Origin: Arthrobacter ipis
GTDB lineage: Bacteria > Actinomycetota > Actinomycetes > Actinomycetales > Micrococcaceae
Length of the DNA: 64,000 nucleotides
Direction of reading: 5' to 3'
Assembly: GCF_014694315.1 (NCBI RefSeq)
Contig: NZ_JAAOXD010000003.1
Coordinates: forward strand, 462,919 to 526,918
Both the position numbers and the translations under genes were made by a program. The notes beneath the pieces are model-generated. The model searched no databases and was not told the DNA's origin. It saw only the letters and a program-made list of their open reading frames with translations. This document shows positions 1 to 11,146 of the stretch, piece after piece (the first letter of the stretch is position 1; each line of letters begins with the position of its first letter).

Positions 1-50
1 GAGGTGACAACACCCTGCAGAGAACGACCATCAGCGGATCATAGGAACAC

Positions 51-701
51 ATGACTAAGCAGCACCTGCCGGATACGGCGTACCGCGTCACGAGCCACGA
101 AATACTGGCCCTGCTCGCGTTCGAGCCAGGGCCGGGTACCTCGCTAACCCGCCGAGCCCTGGGACTGTCAGACCTGCCGGACGATCACGACCTGGTTAGG
201 GCCGGCATTGGCACGCTAAACGTCAGGGACGCGGCGACGGTCGACGGTGAGCAGGTCAGCCTGCACGGCCCGGCAGCCTTTCTGGCCAGGGTCTTCGGCA
301 CCGCGACTCTTTGGTTCGACATCACCAGGGTGGGTTCTGATGCCGTGGCGCCCGCCTACATCGCAGAGTCTCCAGCGGGCCGGGTAGCGCTTTTTCTTCG
401 ACCCTTGAGTGAATACGTATGCCTCCCGATGAGCGAAGATCCCGCTACGTCGGACATGCTAGAGGCCACTGTGGACGACGCCGTCAGTGCGGCGCGGGCT
501 CCGTCCGGAGGCATTGTCAGCATCCGGCGATACGACATGGACGGCGAACCGATTGTTGCAAACGTCAAAGTGCTGAACGACGGCGTGATGAAACTGGCCT
601 CGGCACCACTCGATGAGAGCGGCCAACTGACAGTCCGGGATCTGCAGCCCACCGAGCGACCGGGCCACGTAGTGCGTTCCCTGTTTGAGGCCCAGGCATG
701 A
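51..701 (+). CDS. Hypothetical protein, 216 aa
   Basis: I do not recognise a family. The ATG is preceded by an AGGAAC ribosome-binding sequence about 5 bases upstream. The protein is soluble by eye: no signal peptide or membrane segment, moderately acidic, with an internal stretch rich in beta-type residues (about 75-125). Its stop codon overlaps the start of the next gene (ATGA), so the two are translationally coupled and probably work together. Codon usage looks less strongly G/C-ending than in the neighbours to the right, which may indicate an accessory gene. A role with a type VII secretion locus outside the window is conceivable but has no direct support here. Confidence 0.75.
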   Translation: MTKQHLPDTAYRVTSHEILALLAFEPGPGTSLTRRALGLSDLPDDHDLVRAGIGTLNVRDAATVDGEQVSLHGPAAFLARVFGTATLWFDITRVGSDAVAPAYIAESPAGRVALFLRPLSEYVCLPMSEDPATSDMLEATVDDAVSAARAPSGGIVSIRRYDMDGEPIVANVKVLNDGVMKLASAPLDESGQLTVRDLQPTERPGHVVRSLFEAQA

Positions 702-1204
702 CGGGCATTGATCCGAGTGTTATGACCCCCGAGGCCGGCTATGGATTCGCTCAGCGCAAAGCTTGGGTGTTTTCCGCCTGGTGGTACCCCGGGATTCTGG
801 CGCTCTCCGGGGCAGTATATGGCGTGTTCGCACTGTTGTTGGGACAAAGCCCGGAAACCGGCGTAGTCATGGCAATACTCGGGACAGCGCTGTCGGCCCT
901 TGGTTGGGCGCTGACCATAGCACCGCGTTTTACCCGCAAGCGTCCCCGACCTGCTTCCGACATCCCTCGAGTGGAGCAAGGGATCCGGACAACTCCCATT
1001 ACGATCCGAACACTCCTAATCGCGGGCGCACTGGCCCTTGCGGCCCTGATGCTGTTCACCCCTGGTGGTGCTTCCGTGGATGCCCTGCCGTTATTCGGAC
1101 TGCTCGTCACATTGATACTGGGCATGTGCGCGGGGTTGGCCTACATACGCCGGCTCATGATGAACAGCGCCGAACTTTATGCGAGATGGCTCAAACGCCG
1201 CTGA
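698..1204 (+). CDS. Four-TM hypothetical membrane protein
   Basis: This 168-residue protein has four hydrophobic segments at about residues 27-49, 54-75, 103-121 and 129-150, separated by a basic loop (residues 78-84, RKRPR) and ending in the basic sequence KRR. The N terminus has no cleavable signal. The ATG overlaps the TGA of the preceding gene by four bases, so the pair forms an operon in which the soluble upstream protein may act at a membrane partner. No known domain is recognised. It converges with the ABC transporter gene to the right, with 18 bases between the two stop codons. Confidence 0.75.
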   Translation: MTGIDPSVMTPEAGYGFAQRKAWVFSAWWYPGILALSGAVYGVFALLLGQSPETGVVMAILGTALSALGWALTIAPRFTRKRPRPASDIPRVEQGIRTTPITIRTLLIAGALALAALMLFTPGGASVDALPLFGLLVTLILGMCAGLAYIRRLMMNSAELYARWLKRR

Positions 1205-1222
1205 GGGCGCCCCCTGACTCGG

Positions 1223-3082
1223 TCAGATCCCGCCAGCCTCCTCAACACTGAGCTGGGACTCGAACATCCGGAAGTAGCGGCCGCGGAGCGCCACCAGTTC
1301 CCGGTGCGTGCCCTGCTCCACGATCCGGCCGTCCTCCAGCATGTACACGATGTCCGCCTTCTCGATCGTGGCGAGCCGGTGGCTGATGGCGATGATGGTG
1401 CTGCTGCGCTCCGCGAACAGCCGGGTGAAGATGCGGTGCTCCGCCAGCGCGTCGATGGCGGACGTGGGCTCGTCCATGACCATGAACGAGGCGTTCCGGT
1501 AAAAGTTCCGTGCCATGGCCAGCCGCTGCCACTGCCCGCCGCTCAGTCCGCTCCCCTTCCGGCCGCGCGGATCCTCCATCCAGTTGCTGACGTGGTTGTC
1601 CAGGCCGTTAGGCAGTTTGTTGATGAAGTCCAGCGCCTCTGCATCGGCGGCCGCTCGGCTGATCCGCTCGTCGTCGCGGGGTGAGTCGACGTCGCCGAAG
1701 AGGATGTTTTCGGCTGCGGTGGCGAACTCGTACTTGAGGAATTCCTGGCTCAGCACCGCCAGGTGGCGGTGCCAGGAGGTGACGTCGACGGCGGCGAGGT
1801 CCACGCCGTCGAGCATCACCTGGCCGGAATTCGGGCGGTAAAGCCCGGCCAGGATACGGATCAGCGTGGATTTTCCGGCGCCGTTCTCCCCCACGATGGC
1901 GATGTGCTGGCCCTCGCGGATGGTCATGCTGACGCCGCGGATCACTTCGATGTCGCTGCCGGTGTACGTGAAGCGGATGTCCCGCAGCTCGACCGTCTTC
2001 GGCGCCTCCAGCAGCGGCGGTGCGTGGCTGGAGTGCACGGGCAGTGCCATGAACAGCTCGTAGTCCTTGAGGTTGGCGAGGTCCTCATCGATCGAGCTGA
2101 GCGAGGACACCAGGCTGTTCGCGGTGGACAGAGCCCGGCTGACGATCTGCTGCACGTAGAGGAACTGTCCCACGGGCTGGGCACGGGCGATGATCTGGCC
2201 AACCACCCAGATGAGAGAGACAACCTCTGCGGCGTACTGCAGGGCGTCGGCGGCCAACTGCTTGGGGATGTAGCGCTTCTGGAAGTCCAGCCGGCGCTTC
2301 TCGTCGGCGTCCCTGAGCCGGGAGCGCAGCCCCATGAGGTACCCGACGATCCCGTACAGACGCATCTCGGCAATGTGCTGGGGCCGGAGCAGGTTGGTCT
2401 CGATCATCCGCCGCTGACGGCGCGAATCCACCTGGGTGTTCCAGTGCGCGATCTGCTCGCGGGACAGCTTGAACTGCAGGTAGACGCTGGGGACGATCGC
2501 GACGAGCACGATCACGGCGATCCACCAGCTCACCAGCAGGAGCGCGCCGATGGCAAGGATCACCGACACCAGCTGCGTGAAGATGGCCGCGATCCTGTCC
2601 AGGACCCTCGCATAGGAGTCGGAGAACCGCTTGGCGCGGTCGTAGAGGTCCACCGTCTCCTTGTCGTCGTACCGCCAGAAATCCAGCGCAAGGAACCGCT
2701 CGTACATCAGGTCCCCCACAATGGCCCCAACCCGGAAGCTCATCAGCTGCTGGATGTAGCGGTCCACGCTGCCGAACGCGCCCCAGAACAGGCCGAGGGC
2801 GGCAGTGATGATGACATACACGATGGCCTGCTGCCCCGCTGCGGCGTCCCCGCTGTAGGCTGCAGCCAGCGCGGTGGTGGTCAGGCCGGCGAAGTACGTG
2901 GTGACCAGTGGCAGCACCGCCGAGATCAGCGATCCGGCCACTTTCATGAGCACGGCACCCGGCGACGCGCGGAAACTGACGCGCAGGACCTGGGCCACGG
3001 CACGGGCATAGGGCTTCAGTGCCAGCCGCCGCTGAGGTTCCCTTTTGGGGTTCAGTTCAGCGGGATGGCGTGGTTGGGACAT
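1223..3082 (-). CDS. ABC transporter, exporter-type half transporter (TMD-NBD fusion)
   Basis: The 619-residue protein has an N-terminal six-helix membrane domain (about residues 40-335) followed by an ATPase domain (about 365-600). Visible motifs are Walker A GENGAGKST (398-406), signature LSGGQ (513-517), Walker B ending MDEPTSAID (536-544) and an H-loop in AISHRLATI. As a half transporter it should act as a homodimer, since no partner half is adjacent. Proteins of this architecture export lipids, peptides or drugs; the substrate cannot be read from sequence. The ATG follows a GGAG ribosome-binding site (CTGGAGCCATG). It appears monocistronic, converging with the membrane gene to the left. 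Confidence 0.9.
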   Translation of the reverse strand: MSQPRHPAELNPKREPQRRLALKPYARAVAQVLRVSFRASPGAVLMKVAGSLISAVLPLVTTYFAGLTTTALAAAYSGDAAAGQQAIVYVIITAALGLFWGAFGSVDRYIQQLMSFRVGAIVGDLMYERFLALDFWRYDDKETVDLYDRAKRFSDSYARVLDRIAAIFTQLVSVILAIGALLLVSWWIAVIVLVAIVPSVYLQFKLSREQIAHWNTQVDSRRQRRMIETNLLRPQHIAEMRLYGIVGYLMGLRSRLRDADEKRRLDFQKRYIPKQLAADALQYAAEVVSLIWVVGQIIARAQPVGQFLYVQQIVSRALSTANSLVSSLSSIDEDLANLKDYELFMALPVHSSHAPPLLEAPKTVELRDIRFTYTGSDIEVIRGVSMTIREGQHIAIVGENGAGKSTLIRILAGLYRPNSGQVMLDGVDLAAVDVTSWHRHLAVLSQEFLKYEFATAAENILFGDVDSPRDDERISRAAADAEALDFINKLPNGLDNHVSNWMEDPRGRKGSGLSGGQWQRLAMARNFYRNASFMVMDEPTSAIDALAEHRIFTRLFAERSSTIIAISHRLATIEKADIVYMLEDGRIVEQGTHRELVALRGRYFRMFESQLSVEEAGGI

Positions 3083-3119
3083 GGCTCCAGCCTAGTGCCG
3101 CTTCCCGGCCAGCAAGCCG

Positions 3120-3368
3120 TCAATACTTTTCGCCGTACTCGTACTCCGGGAAATCGAAGCAGGCACTGAAGCTGTCGATCTGCAGACTCTCCGGCCCGTC
3201 CCAGATCCCCACGATCAAATGTGTGCCGTCGTCGTGAAGCAGTTCGACGACACGCGCGCCATCCTTGTCGGTGCTGTCGCTGGCGTTCCAGCCGCCCTGG
3301 CCCGAATGACCAGTCCTGGCGGAAGCGGTCCCCGTCCGCCCGTGCCTGGGAGTCCCCCAAGCCGGCAC
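3120..3368 (-). CDS. Small hypothetical ORF, possibly a 3' gene remnant
   Basis: The ORF opens with GTG immediately after an in-frame stop and has no ribosome-binding site. Its first 25 residues look like translated noncoding DNA (Gly/Arg/Thr-rich), whereas the C-terminal 55 residues look natural: acidic and aromatic, with VVELLHDDG and FPEYEYGEKY. This pattern suggests the tail of a once longer gene, or a short gene whose start lies further in. It sits between the guaB terminator and the ABC transporter gene on the same strand. Function unknown. Confidence 0.4.
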   Translation of the reverse strand: MPAWGTPRHGRTGTASARTGHSGQGGWNASDSTDKDGARVVELLHDDGTHLIVGIWDGPESLQIDSFSACFDFPEYEYGEKY

Positions 3369-3395
3369 CTATTTATCCATCGATTGTACTTTAGA

Positions 3396-3438
3396 CAGAC
3401 AAAAGGCCGGGATGGGCAGAACTGCCCATCCCGGCCTT
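3396..3438 (-). terminator. Rho-independent terminator of guaB
   Basis: A perfect 17-bp stem (3403-3419 pairing with 3422-3438, arms AAGGCCGGGATGGGCAG and its complement) is followed on the minus strand by TTTTGTCTGTC. It begins 9 bases after the guaB stop codon. Confidence 0.9.
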
Positions 3439-3446
3439 CGTAGGGA

Positions 3447-5060
<1,614 letters not shown>

Positions 5061-5123
5061 CTAGAACCTCTGCGGCGATCCCCATATTCCGGGACGGCAT
5101 TGTGAGCAAAGGCACGACCGAGG

Positions 5124-7184
5124 CTATTTCCAGCCGGTGGCCTTCAGCAGCCGTTTCTCGAACATCGGAATCATGGACTGGACGTAGGTCTTGGTGAGGT
5201 GGTTGTCGTCCTTGTAGACATATACGTTGCCCACCACCGCCGGGCAGATGCCGCCCGCGCAGATGAAGTCACTCATGTCCATCAGGCGCAGCCCGTCCAC
5301 CTTGCCCCGGTATGCGTCCAGCGGCGATTTGGCGGCAAGTGATTCGCCGAGCGGCGGGTTGCACTCGGGAGCCTCGGTGCCGTACTTCTGCACGCATTCG
5401 GGCATGTTGATTGCGAAGCGGGGGTTGTCCCGGACCCCCACCACGTCAATCCCGGCGTCGGTGAACTGCTGGATGCCCTCCAGGTAGCCGGACACCTCCG
5501 TTTCGAACGGGGCTTCCTTGTGTGTGAGAGATGCCACGGTGAACACTGCGTCCGGCTTGTGCTCCATGACGTACTCGGCGCTGGCCTTGTTGAAGGCGTT
5601 GCAGTCGGCGTCGCGCTCCGGGGATTCGGCACCGAACCGGCAGTTGCCCTTCAGGAGGGTGACCACCTCCCAGCCGTGGTCCCTGGCGATGGGGCCGAGC
5701 GCGGCCATGTACTGCTGCGCGTGGGAGTCGCCAAGCACCACGATCCGCTTGGTGACCCTGTCCGGCTTGCTGTTCTGCAGGCAGCCGTTGAGCAGGGGGT
5801 CGCTGGGGACGTTTTCGTCGGTGCACAGGCCGTCGATGTCCGCCCACTCGTTTTTCATGGCGGCAGGCGCGGGAATCACGGTGGCTTCCGGCGTCGCCTT
5901 GCCGGCGTTCTCCGGTGCCAGCGCGGCGGCGCCCGGAGTCAGCTCGCGCGGCTGCGCGGCTGCTGCCGCTTCCTCTGCGGTCAGCTTGGTCTGCCACACC
6001 GCGACCGGCCCGGCCAGCAGGGCGCCGCAGGCAACAATCACGACGGCGGTTCGCCAGGCCCGCAGTTGCGGCCAGTGCCATTCGCGCAGGGGCTTTTCCA
6101 CGAAGCGGGTGGTGAGCACGGCCAGCACCACGGAACCGGCCACAATGGCGAGGCCCTGGACCAGGTTTGGCTTTTCGATCCCGGTGGCTGCAAGCGACAG
6201 GACCAGGACCGGCCAGTGCCAGAGGTACAGGGCGTAGGAGTTGTCCCCCAGCGCCACCAGCGGCTTTGCTGTCAGGAGCCTGTCCACGCCGAATCTGCTG
6301 CCGCTTTGGCCGGCCACGATGATGGCGGCCGCGGCCAGGGTGGGCCACAGCGCAATGAAGCCCGGGAAGGACCGGTCCACGGTGAGCAGCAGCCCGCAGG
6401 AGATCATGGCGGCGAGCCCGGCCCAGCCCAGCACAACGCGCAGCGCCTTCACCGGCTTAAGGTGGGGCAGCGCCAGTGCCAGCAGCGATCCCAGTGCGAA
6501 CTCCCAAAGCCGGGTCCGCGTATCGAAGTAGGCGTAGGCCTGGTTGCTGGCCGTCTGGTCGATGGAGTACACCAGGGAAGCGATGAAGATGCCGCCGAAG
6601 GCAAACAACAAAACAGTCCGGTAACTGACGTCCCGGCGGGCCCGCAGCAGCCGCCACACCAAGGCGGAGCCGGCGAAGATGAGGGGCCAGAGAATGAAGA
6701 CCTGGCCCTGGATGGACAGCGACCAGAAGTGCTGGAGCGGGCTGGCTCCGGAGTGGTCCTGCGCGTAGTAATCCACCGCAGTGTTGGCCAGCAGCCAGTT
6801 CTGCCCGTAGAGGAGGGAGGCCCATGCTTCGTTGAGGACGTCGGGCCAGCGGCTCTGCGGCAGAACCAGCCAGGTTCCGGCCAGGACACCGAGGATCACC
6901 ACGACGGCGGCCGGGATCAGCCGTTTGAAGAGGTGCAGCCAGTGGCTCACGAGGCGCAGCGGCGCACCCTTTTCCACCTTGCGGATGAAGGACATGGTCA
7001 GCAGGAATGCCGAGATGAGGAGGAAGATATCCACGCCGCCGGAAACCCGGCCAAGCCACACGTGGTATGTGACCACCATGAGCACCGCGAGGGCGCGAAG
7101 GCCCTGGACCTCGGGACGGTAGCCCGGTTTAGCCTTCAGCCGGGCAGCCCGCGGCTCCTGCGTGTGTTCCTTGGTTTCTGGCAC
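5124..7184 (-). CDS. OatA-like membrane acyltransferase (acyltransferase-3 plus SGNH domain)
   Basis: The product is a cell-surface O-acyltransferase of 686 residues. The N-terminal part (about 25-385) is an acyltransferase-3 membrane domain with around ten helices, including the TYHVW motif and the FLLISAFLLT segment. The C-terminal part (about 460-686) is an SGNH-hydrolase-like domain with the nucleophile block VLGDSHAQQ and the catalytic Asp/His pair in KDDNHLT. OatA-type proteins acetylate peptidoglycan, teichoic or other surface glycans; which one cannot be told here. An in-frame GTG at 7208 lacks a ribosome-binding site, while the GTG at 7184 follows GAGGGG with seven-base spacing, so 7184 is chosen. 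It is divergent from the DUF389 gene. Confidence 0.9.
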   Translation of the reverse strand: MPETKEHTQEPRAARLKAKPGYRPEVQGLRALAVLMVVTYHVWLGRVSGGVDIFLLISAFLLTMSFIRKVEKGAPLRLVSHWLHLFKRLIPAAVVVILGVLAGTWLVLPQSRWPDVLNEAWASLLYGQNWLLANTAVDYYAQDHSGASPLQHFWSLSIQGQVFILWPLIFAGSALVWRLLRARRDVSYRTVLLFAFGGIFIASLVYSIDQTASNQAYAYFDTRTRLWEFALGSLLALALPHLKPVKALRVVLGWAGLAAMISCGLLLTVDRSFPGFIALWPTLAAAAIIVAGQSGSRFGVDRLLTAKPLVALGDNSYALYLWHWPVLVLSLAATGIEKPNLVQGLAIVAGSVVLAVLTTRFVEKPLREWHWPQLRAWRTAVVIVACGALLAGPVAVWQTKLTAEEAAAAAQPRELTPGAAALAPENAGKATPEATVIPAPAAMKNEWADIDGLCTDENVPSDPLLNGCLQNSKPDRVTKRIVVLGDSHAQQYMAALGPIARDHGWEVVTLLKGNCRFGAESPERDADCNAFNKASAEYVMEHKPDAVFTVASLTHKEAPFETEVSGYLEGIQQFTDAGIDVVGVRDNPRFAINMPECVQKYGTEAPECNPPLGESLAAKSPLDAYRGKVDGLRLMDMSDFICAGGICPAVVGNVYVYKDDNHLTKTYVQSMIPMFEKRLLKATGWK

Positions 7185-7354
7185 AGATAACCCCTCAAAC
7201 GGCAGCACAAAGTAACCACGTTACCGTTTCGTGATATTTGAGACCAATCAACCGCTCGAGATGTGACCGGCGTCTCAGCAGGACGGATTCCGGTTTCCTG
7301 GGCACTATAGAGTCGGTGACTAAGGGAAGTTGGTGGCGTTGATTGGAGTGCCAG

Positions 7355-8323
7355 GTGATCGTCCAGATGCGGATTTGCGTACCAGCCGAACTGACCACCC
7401 TCGTGGCAGACCTGTGCCAGCAGCAGGCCGGTACGGCCGAGGTCGCACTGCACACAGGTGCCTCGATCCTTCCCAAGGGCGACGTGGTCCTGGTGCACGT
7501 TGCCCGGGAATCGGTGGAGGAGCTGATGGAGAAGCTGCGCGCCCTAAACGTTGAGAGCCTCGGTTCAATTGCACTTACAGCTCCTGACCTGGTTCTTTCC
7601 GACAGGGCCGACAAGGCCGAGGAGACCGCCCCCGGAGAAGGCGCCGACACGGTCATCTGGGACGAGGTGTCGCGGCAGACCGGTGAGGAGTCCCGGCTCA
7701 GCTGGACCCTCCTGTCGTTCCTTGTGCTGGCCACCCTGCTCGCAGCGATCGGCATCGTCACGGACTCCACCATCGCCATCGTCGGTGCCATGGCCGTGGG
7801 GCCCGAGTTCGGACCGCTCGCTGCACTGGCGGTTGCCGTGGTGCGCCGAAACTGGAGGCTCGGCGGCCGCGCGGCGGTTGCCCTGGGTGTGGGCTTCCCC
7901 GCAGCAATGCTGATCACAGCGCTGATCACCTGGCTGGCACTGCCGCTGGGCCTGTTTCCGCGGGACGTGCTGGACCGGGCCTCGGCGGCCGAATTCATCT
8001 ACCACCCGGGACCGTTTTCGCTGATCGTGGCCGTCCTCGCCGGTGCCGCCGGGATGCTTTCCGTCATCAGCGGGCGCTCGGCCGCCCTGATCGGCGTCTT
8101 CATTTCAGTGACCACCGTGCCCGCGGCCGGCTTCGTAGCCGTGGCGCTGGTCCTTGGCGAATTCAGCAAGGCGGCCGGGTCAGCCCTGCAGCTGCTGCTG
8201 AACCTGGGCGGCATCGTGGCTGCCGCCGTCGCGGTCCTCTACTTTTACCGGCTGGTCACCAAACGGCTTCCCGACGGCGACGCGCTCCGGCTGCGGCGGC
8301 AGGCCCTTCGCGCCCGGCGCTAG
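7355..8323 (+). CDS. DUF389 family membrane protein
   Basis: The product has a soluble N-terminal region of about 100 residues, then five to six membrane segments (from about residue 123 to the end) containing the DUF389 hallmarks SRLSWTLLSFLVLATLLA, IAIVGAMAVGPEFGPLAALA and FIYHPGPFSLIVAVLAG. The family is widespread in actinobacteria and its transport role is not established. The GTG at 7355 has GGAG six bases upstream; a TTG at 7343 and an ATG at 7367 are alternatives. It is transcribed alone and converges on groEL, sharing the strong hairpin at 8400-8437. Confidence 0.85.
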   Translation: MIVQMRICVPAELTTLVADLCQQQAGTAEVALHTGASILPKGDVVLVHVARESVEELMEKLRALNVESLGSIALTAPDLVLSDRADKAEETAPGEGADTVIWDEVSRQTGEESRLSWTLLSFLVLATLLAAIGIVTDSTIAIVGAMAVGPEFGPLAALAVAVVRRNWRLGGRAAVALGVGFPAAMLITALITWLALPLGLFPRDVLDRASAAEFIYHPGPFSLIVAVLAGAAGMLSVISGRSAALIGVFISVTTVPAAGFVAVALVLGEFSKAAGSALQLLLNLGGIVAAAVAVLYFYRLVTKRLPDGDALRLRRQALRARR

Positions 8324-8344
8324 CGCAAGACCCCAGACGCCAGG

Positions 8345-8387
8345 TGCCTGGGCCAGATGCCAGGCGCCAGCTGCCTGGGCCAGGTGC
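8345..8387. repeat. Short degenerate repeat after the DUF389 gene
   Basis: TGCCTGGGCCAG occurs at 8345-8356 and again at 8372-8383, 27 bases apart, within a run of related GCCAGG/CCTGGC words. Noncoding, with no evident function. Confidence 0.5.
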
Positions 8388-8399
8388 GAGGAAAACGCA

Positions 8400-8437
8400 A
8401 AGAAGGCCCGCCCAGCGGCTGCTGGACGGGCCTTCTT
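8400..8437. terminator. Bidirectional hairpin between DUF389 gene and groEL
   Basis: A 17-bp stem with a single wobble position (8400-8416 with 8421-8437; outer arm AAGAAGGCCCG) and a 4-base loop lies 26 bases after the groEL stop codon. The A/T-rich outer ends give a short U-run in either direction, so it can serve both convergent genes. Confidence 0.85.
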
Positions 8438-8463
8438 GTGAAGCCGCGAGAGCGGGCTGCAGC

Positions 8464-10125
<1,662 letters not shown>

Positions 10126-10159
10126 TCAGACTCGGGCAGCGGCACGGGGATCCAAAGAG

Positions 10160-10453
10160 TTACTTAACGACGATCGCCAGAACGTCGCGGGCGGAGAGCA
10201 CGAGGTACTCGGTGCCGCCGGTCTTGACTTCGGTTCCGCCGTACTTGGAGTAGATGACGACGTCCCCAACGGCTACGTCGACCGGTACGCGGTTGCCGTC
10301 TTCGAAGCGGCCGGGGCCTACTGCAACAACTTCGCCTTCCTGCGGCTTCTCCTGGGCGGAGTCCGGGATGACCAGGCCGGAAGCCGTGGTCTGCTCGGCT
10401 TCGAGCGGGCGGACAACAATACGATCCTCAAGAGGCTTAATAGAGACCGACAC
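10160..10453 (-). CDS. groES: 10 kDa co-chaperonin GroES
   Basis: GroES caps the GroEL ring as a heptamer. The 97-residue product has the expected length and features: [11 protein letters not shown] at the N terminus, the mobile loop around [10 protein letters not shown], and the [15 protein letters not shown] strand. It starts with GTG behind a good AAGGAGAG ribosome-binding site. It is the first gene of the groES-groEL operon, with a promoter and two CIRCE operators 110-185 bases upstream, so heat induction through HrcA is expected. Confidence 0.97.
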   Translation of the reverse strand: MSVSIKPLEDRIVVRPLEAEQTTASGLVIPDSAQEKPQEGEVVAVGPGRFEDGNRVPVDVAVGDVVIYSKYGGTEVKTGGTEYLVLSARDVLAIVVK

Positions 10454-10562
10454 TCGGACCTCTCCTTTTCGTCAAAATTCATGGACAGTAAAAACTGTTG
10501 CGCCGTGGCGGCAGACCGTCGTCGCGGTGCCGGCAGCAGCCAGGCTGGCAGCTCTTCGTGTG

Positions 10563-10589
10563 TTAGCACCCTCCTAGGGAGAGTGCTAA
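10563..10589. promoter_or_regulatory. CIRCE operator, promoter-proximal copy
   Basis: TTAGCACCC, nine bases, GAGTGCTAA: one mismatch in the left arm from the CIRCE consensus TTAGCACTC-N9-GAGTGCTAA, the binding site of the heat-shock repressor HrcA. It lies just downstream of the groES -10 element, where it would overlap the transcription start. Confidence 0.93.
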
Positions 10590-10596
10590 TGATGAC

Positions 10597-10624
10597 TCTA
10601 TGTAAGGGGTTAGCACTCGGTCAA
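10597..10624 (-). promoter_or_regulatory. Predicted groES promoter
   Basis: On the minus strand TTGACC (10619-10624) is followed after 16 bases by CATAGA (10597-10602), a plausible vegetative -35/-10 pair. The -35 hexamer lies in the spacer of the distal CIRCE, so a bound repressor would cover it. Confidence 0.6.
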
Positions 10625-10636
10625 GGCGAGTGCCAG
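10610..10636. promoter_or_regulatory. CIRCE operator, distal copy
   Basis: TTAGCACTC, nine bases, GAGTGCCAG: a perfect left arm and two mismatches in the right arm. Its centre is 47 bases from that of the proximal copy. Paired CIRCE sites are known for actinobacterial groES promoters. Confidence 0.88.
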
Positions 10637-10671
10637 AATTTCATCCGCCGTAACCCCCGCGGACCCTTCAT

Positions 10672-11091
10672 TCAGCGCCCGGCGAGGTCGTCGAACCCCA
10701 GGTCCTCGCCGCCGTCGGCGTCTTCGTCCCCCGCTTTCCGCTGTTCGCGGACAAGCACGACGGCGGCCGCCGCCGCGGTCACGACCGACACGATGAGCAC
10801 CACGATGCCGCCAACACGCGCCCCCAGGTAAAGGTCCCGGATCTGCCGGGCTTCCTCGGTGGCGTCGCTGATGTTCTTGCCGCCAACCGAGTAGACGGTG
10901 GAATTGAAGGAGTCCAGCAGGAAGATGATCACCAGCAGGACAAGACAGACGACGGCGACAACTGCTCCGGCGATCAGGACCGGCCGTGCGTATCGGACCA
11001 GGCGGCTATGATGCTGCGCCGGACCGGGGCTGGTGCTTTCGGGCTGACCTGAATCGGGCTGTCCTGGGGTTGGCGTTTCGCTGGATTCCAT
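10672..11091 (-). CDS. Two-TM hypothetical protein
   Basis: The 139-residue product has a Pro/Ser/Gln-rich N terminus of about 30 residues, a membrane segment at about 36-60, an extracytoplasmic loop of roughly 35 residues and a second segment at about 93-114, then an acidic tail (DEDADGGEDLGFDD). No domain is recognised. The gene lies upstream of the groES promoter on the same strand and is divergent from the methyltransferase gene, with 55 bases between the two starts. Its small size and topology fit an accessory membrane protein; function unknown. Confidence 0.8.
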   Translation of the reverse strand: MESSETPTPGQPDSGQPESTSPGPAQHHSRLVRYARPVLIAGAVVAVVCLVLLVIIFLLDSFNSTVYSVGGKNISDATEEARQIRDLYLGARVGGIVVLIVSVVTAAAAAVVLVREQRKAGDEDADGGEDLGFDDLAGR

Positions 11092-11146
11092 TCAGTCCAC
11101 CCTATCGGGAAGAGCTTGGGGCGGCCGCTCCACTAGGCTTGATCCC

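Noticed and set aside
51..701. First gene as an EspG-like type VII secretion chaperone
   Set aside because: Only a vague similarity in length and beta-rich pattern, and no WXG100 or EccC genes are in the window.
1866..3169. Long open frames on the strand opposite the ABC transporter, guaB and acyltransferase genes
   Set aside because: High-GC genes give long antisense frames; these lack plausible starts and domain motifs and are shadows.
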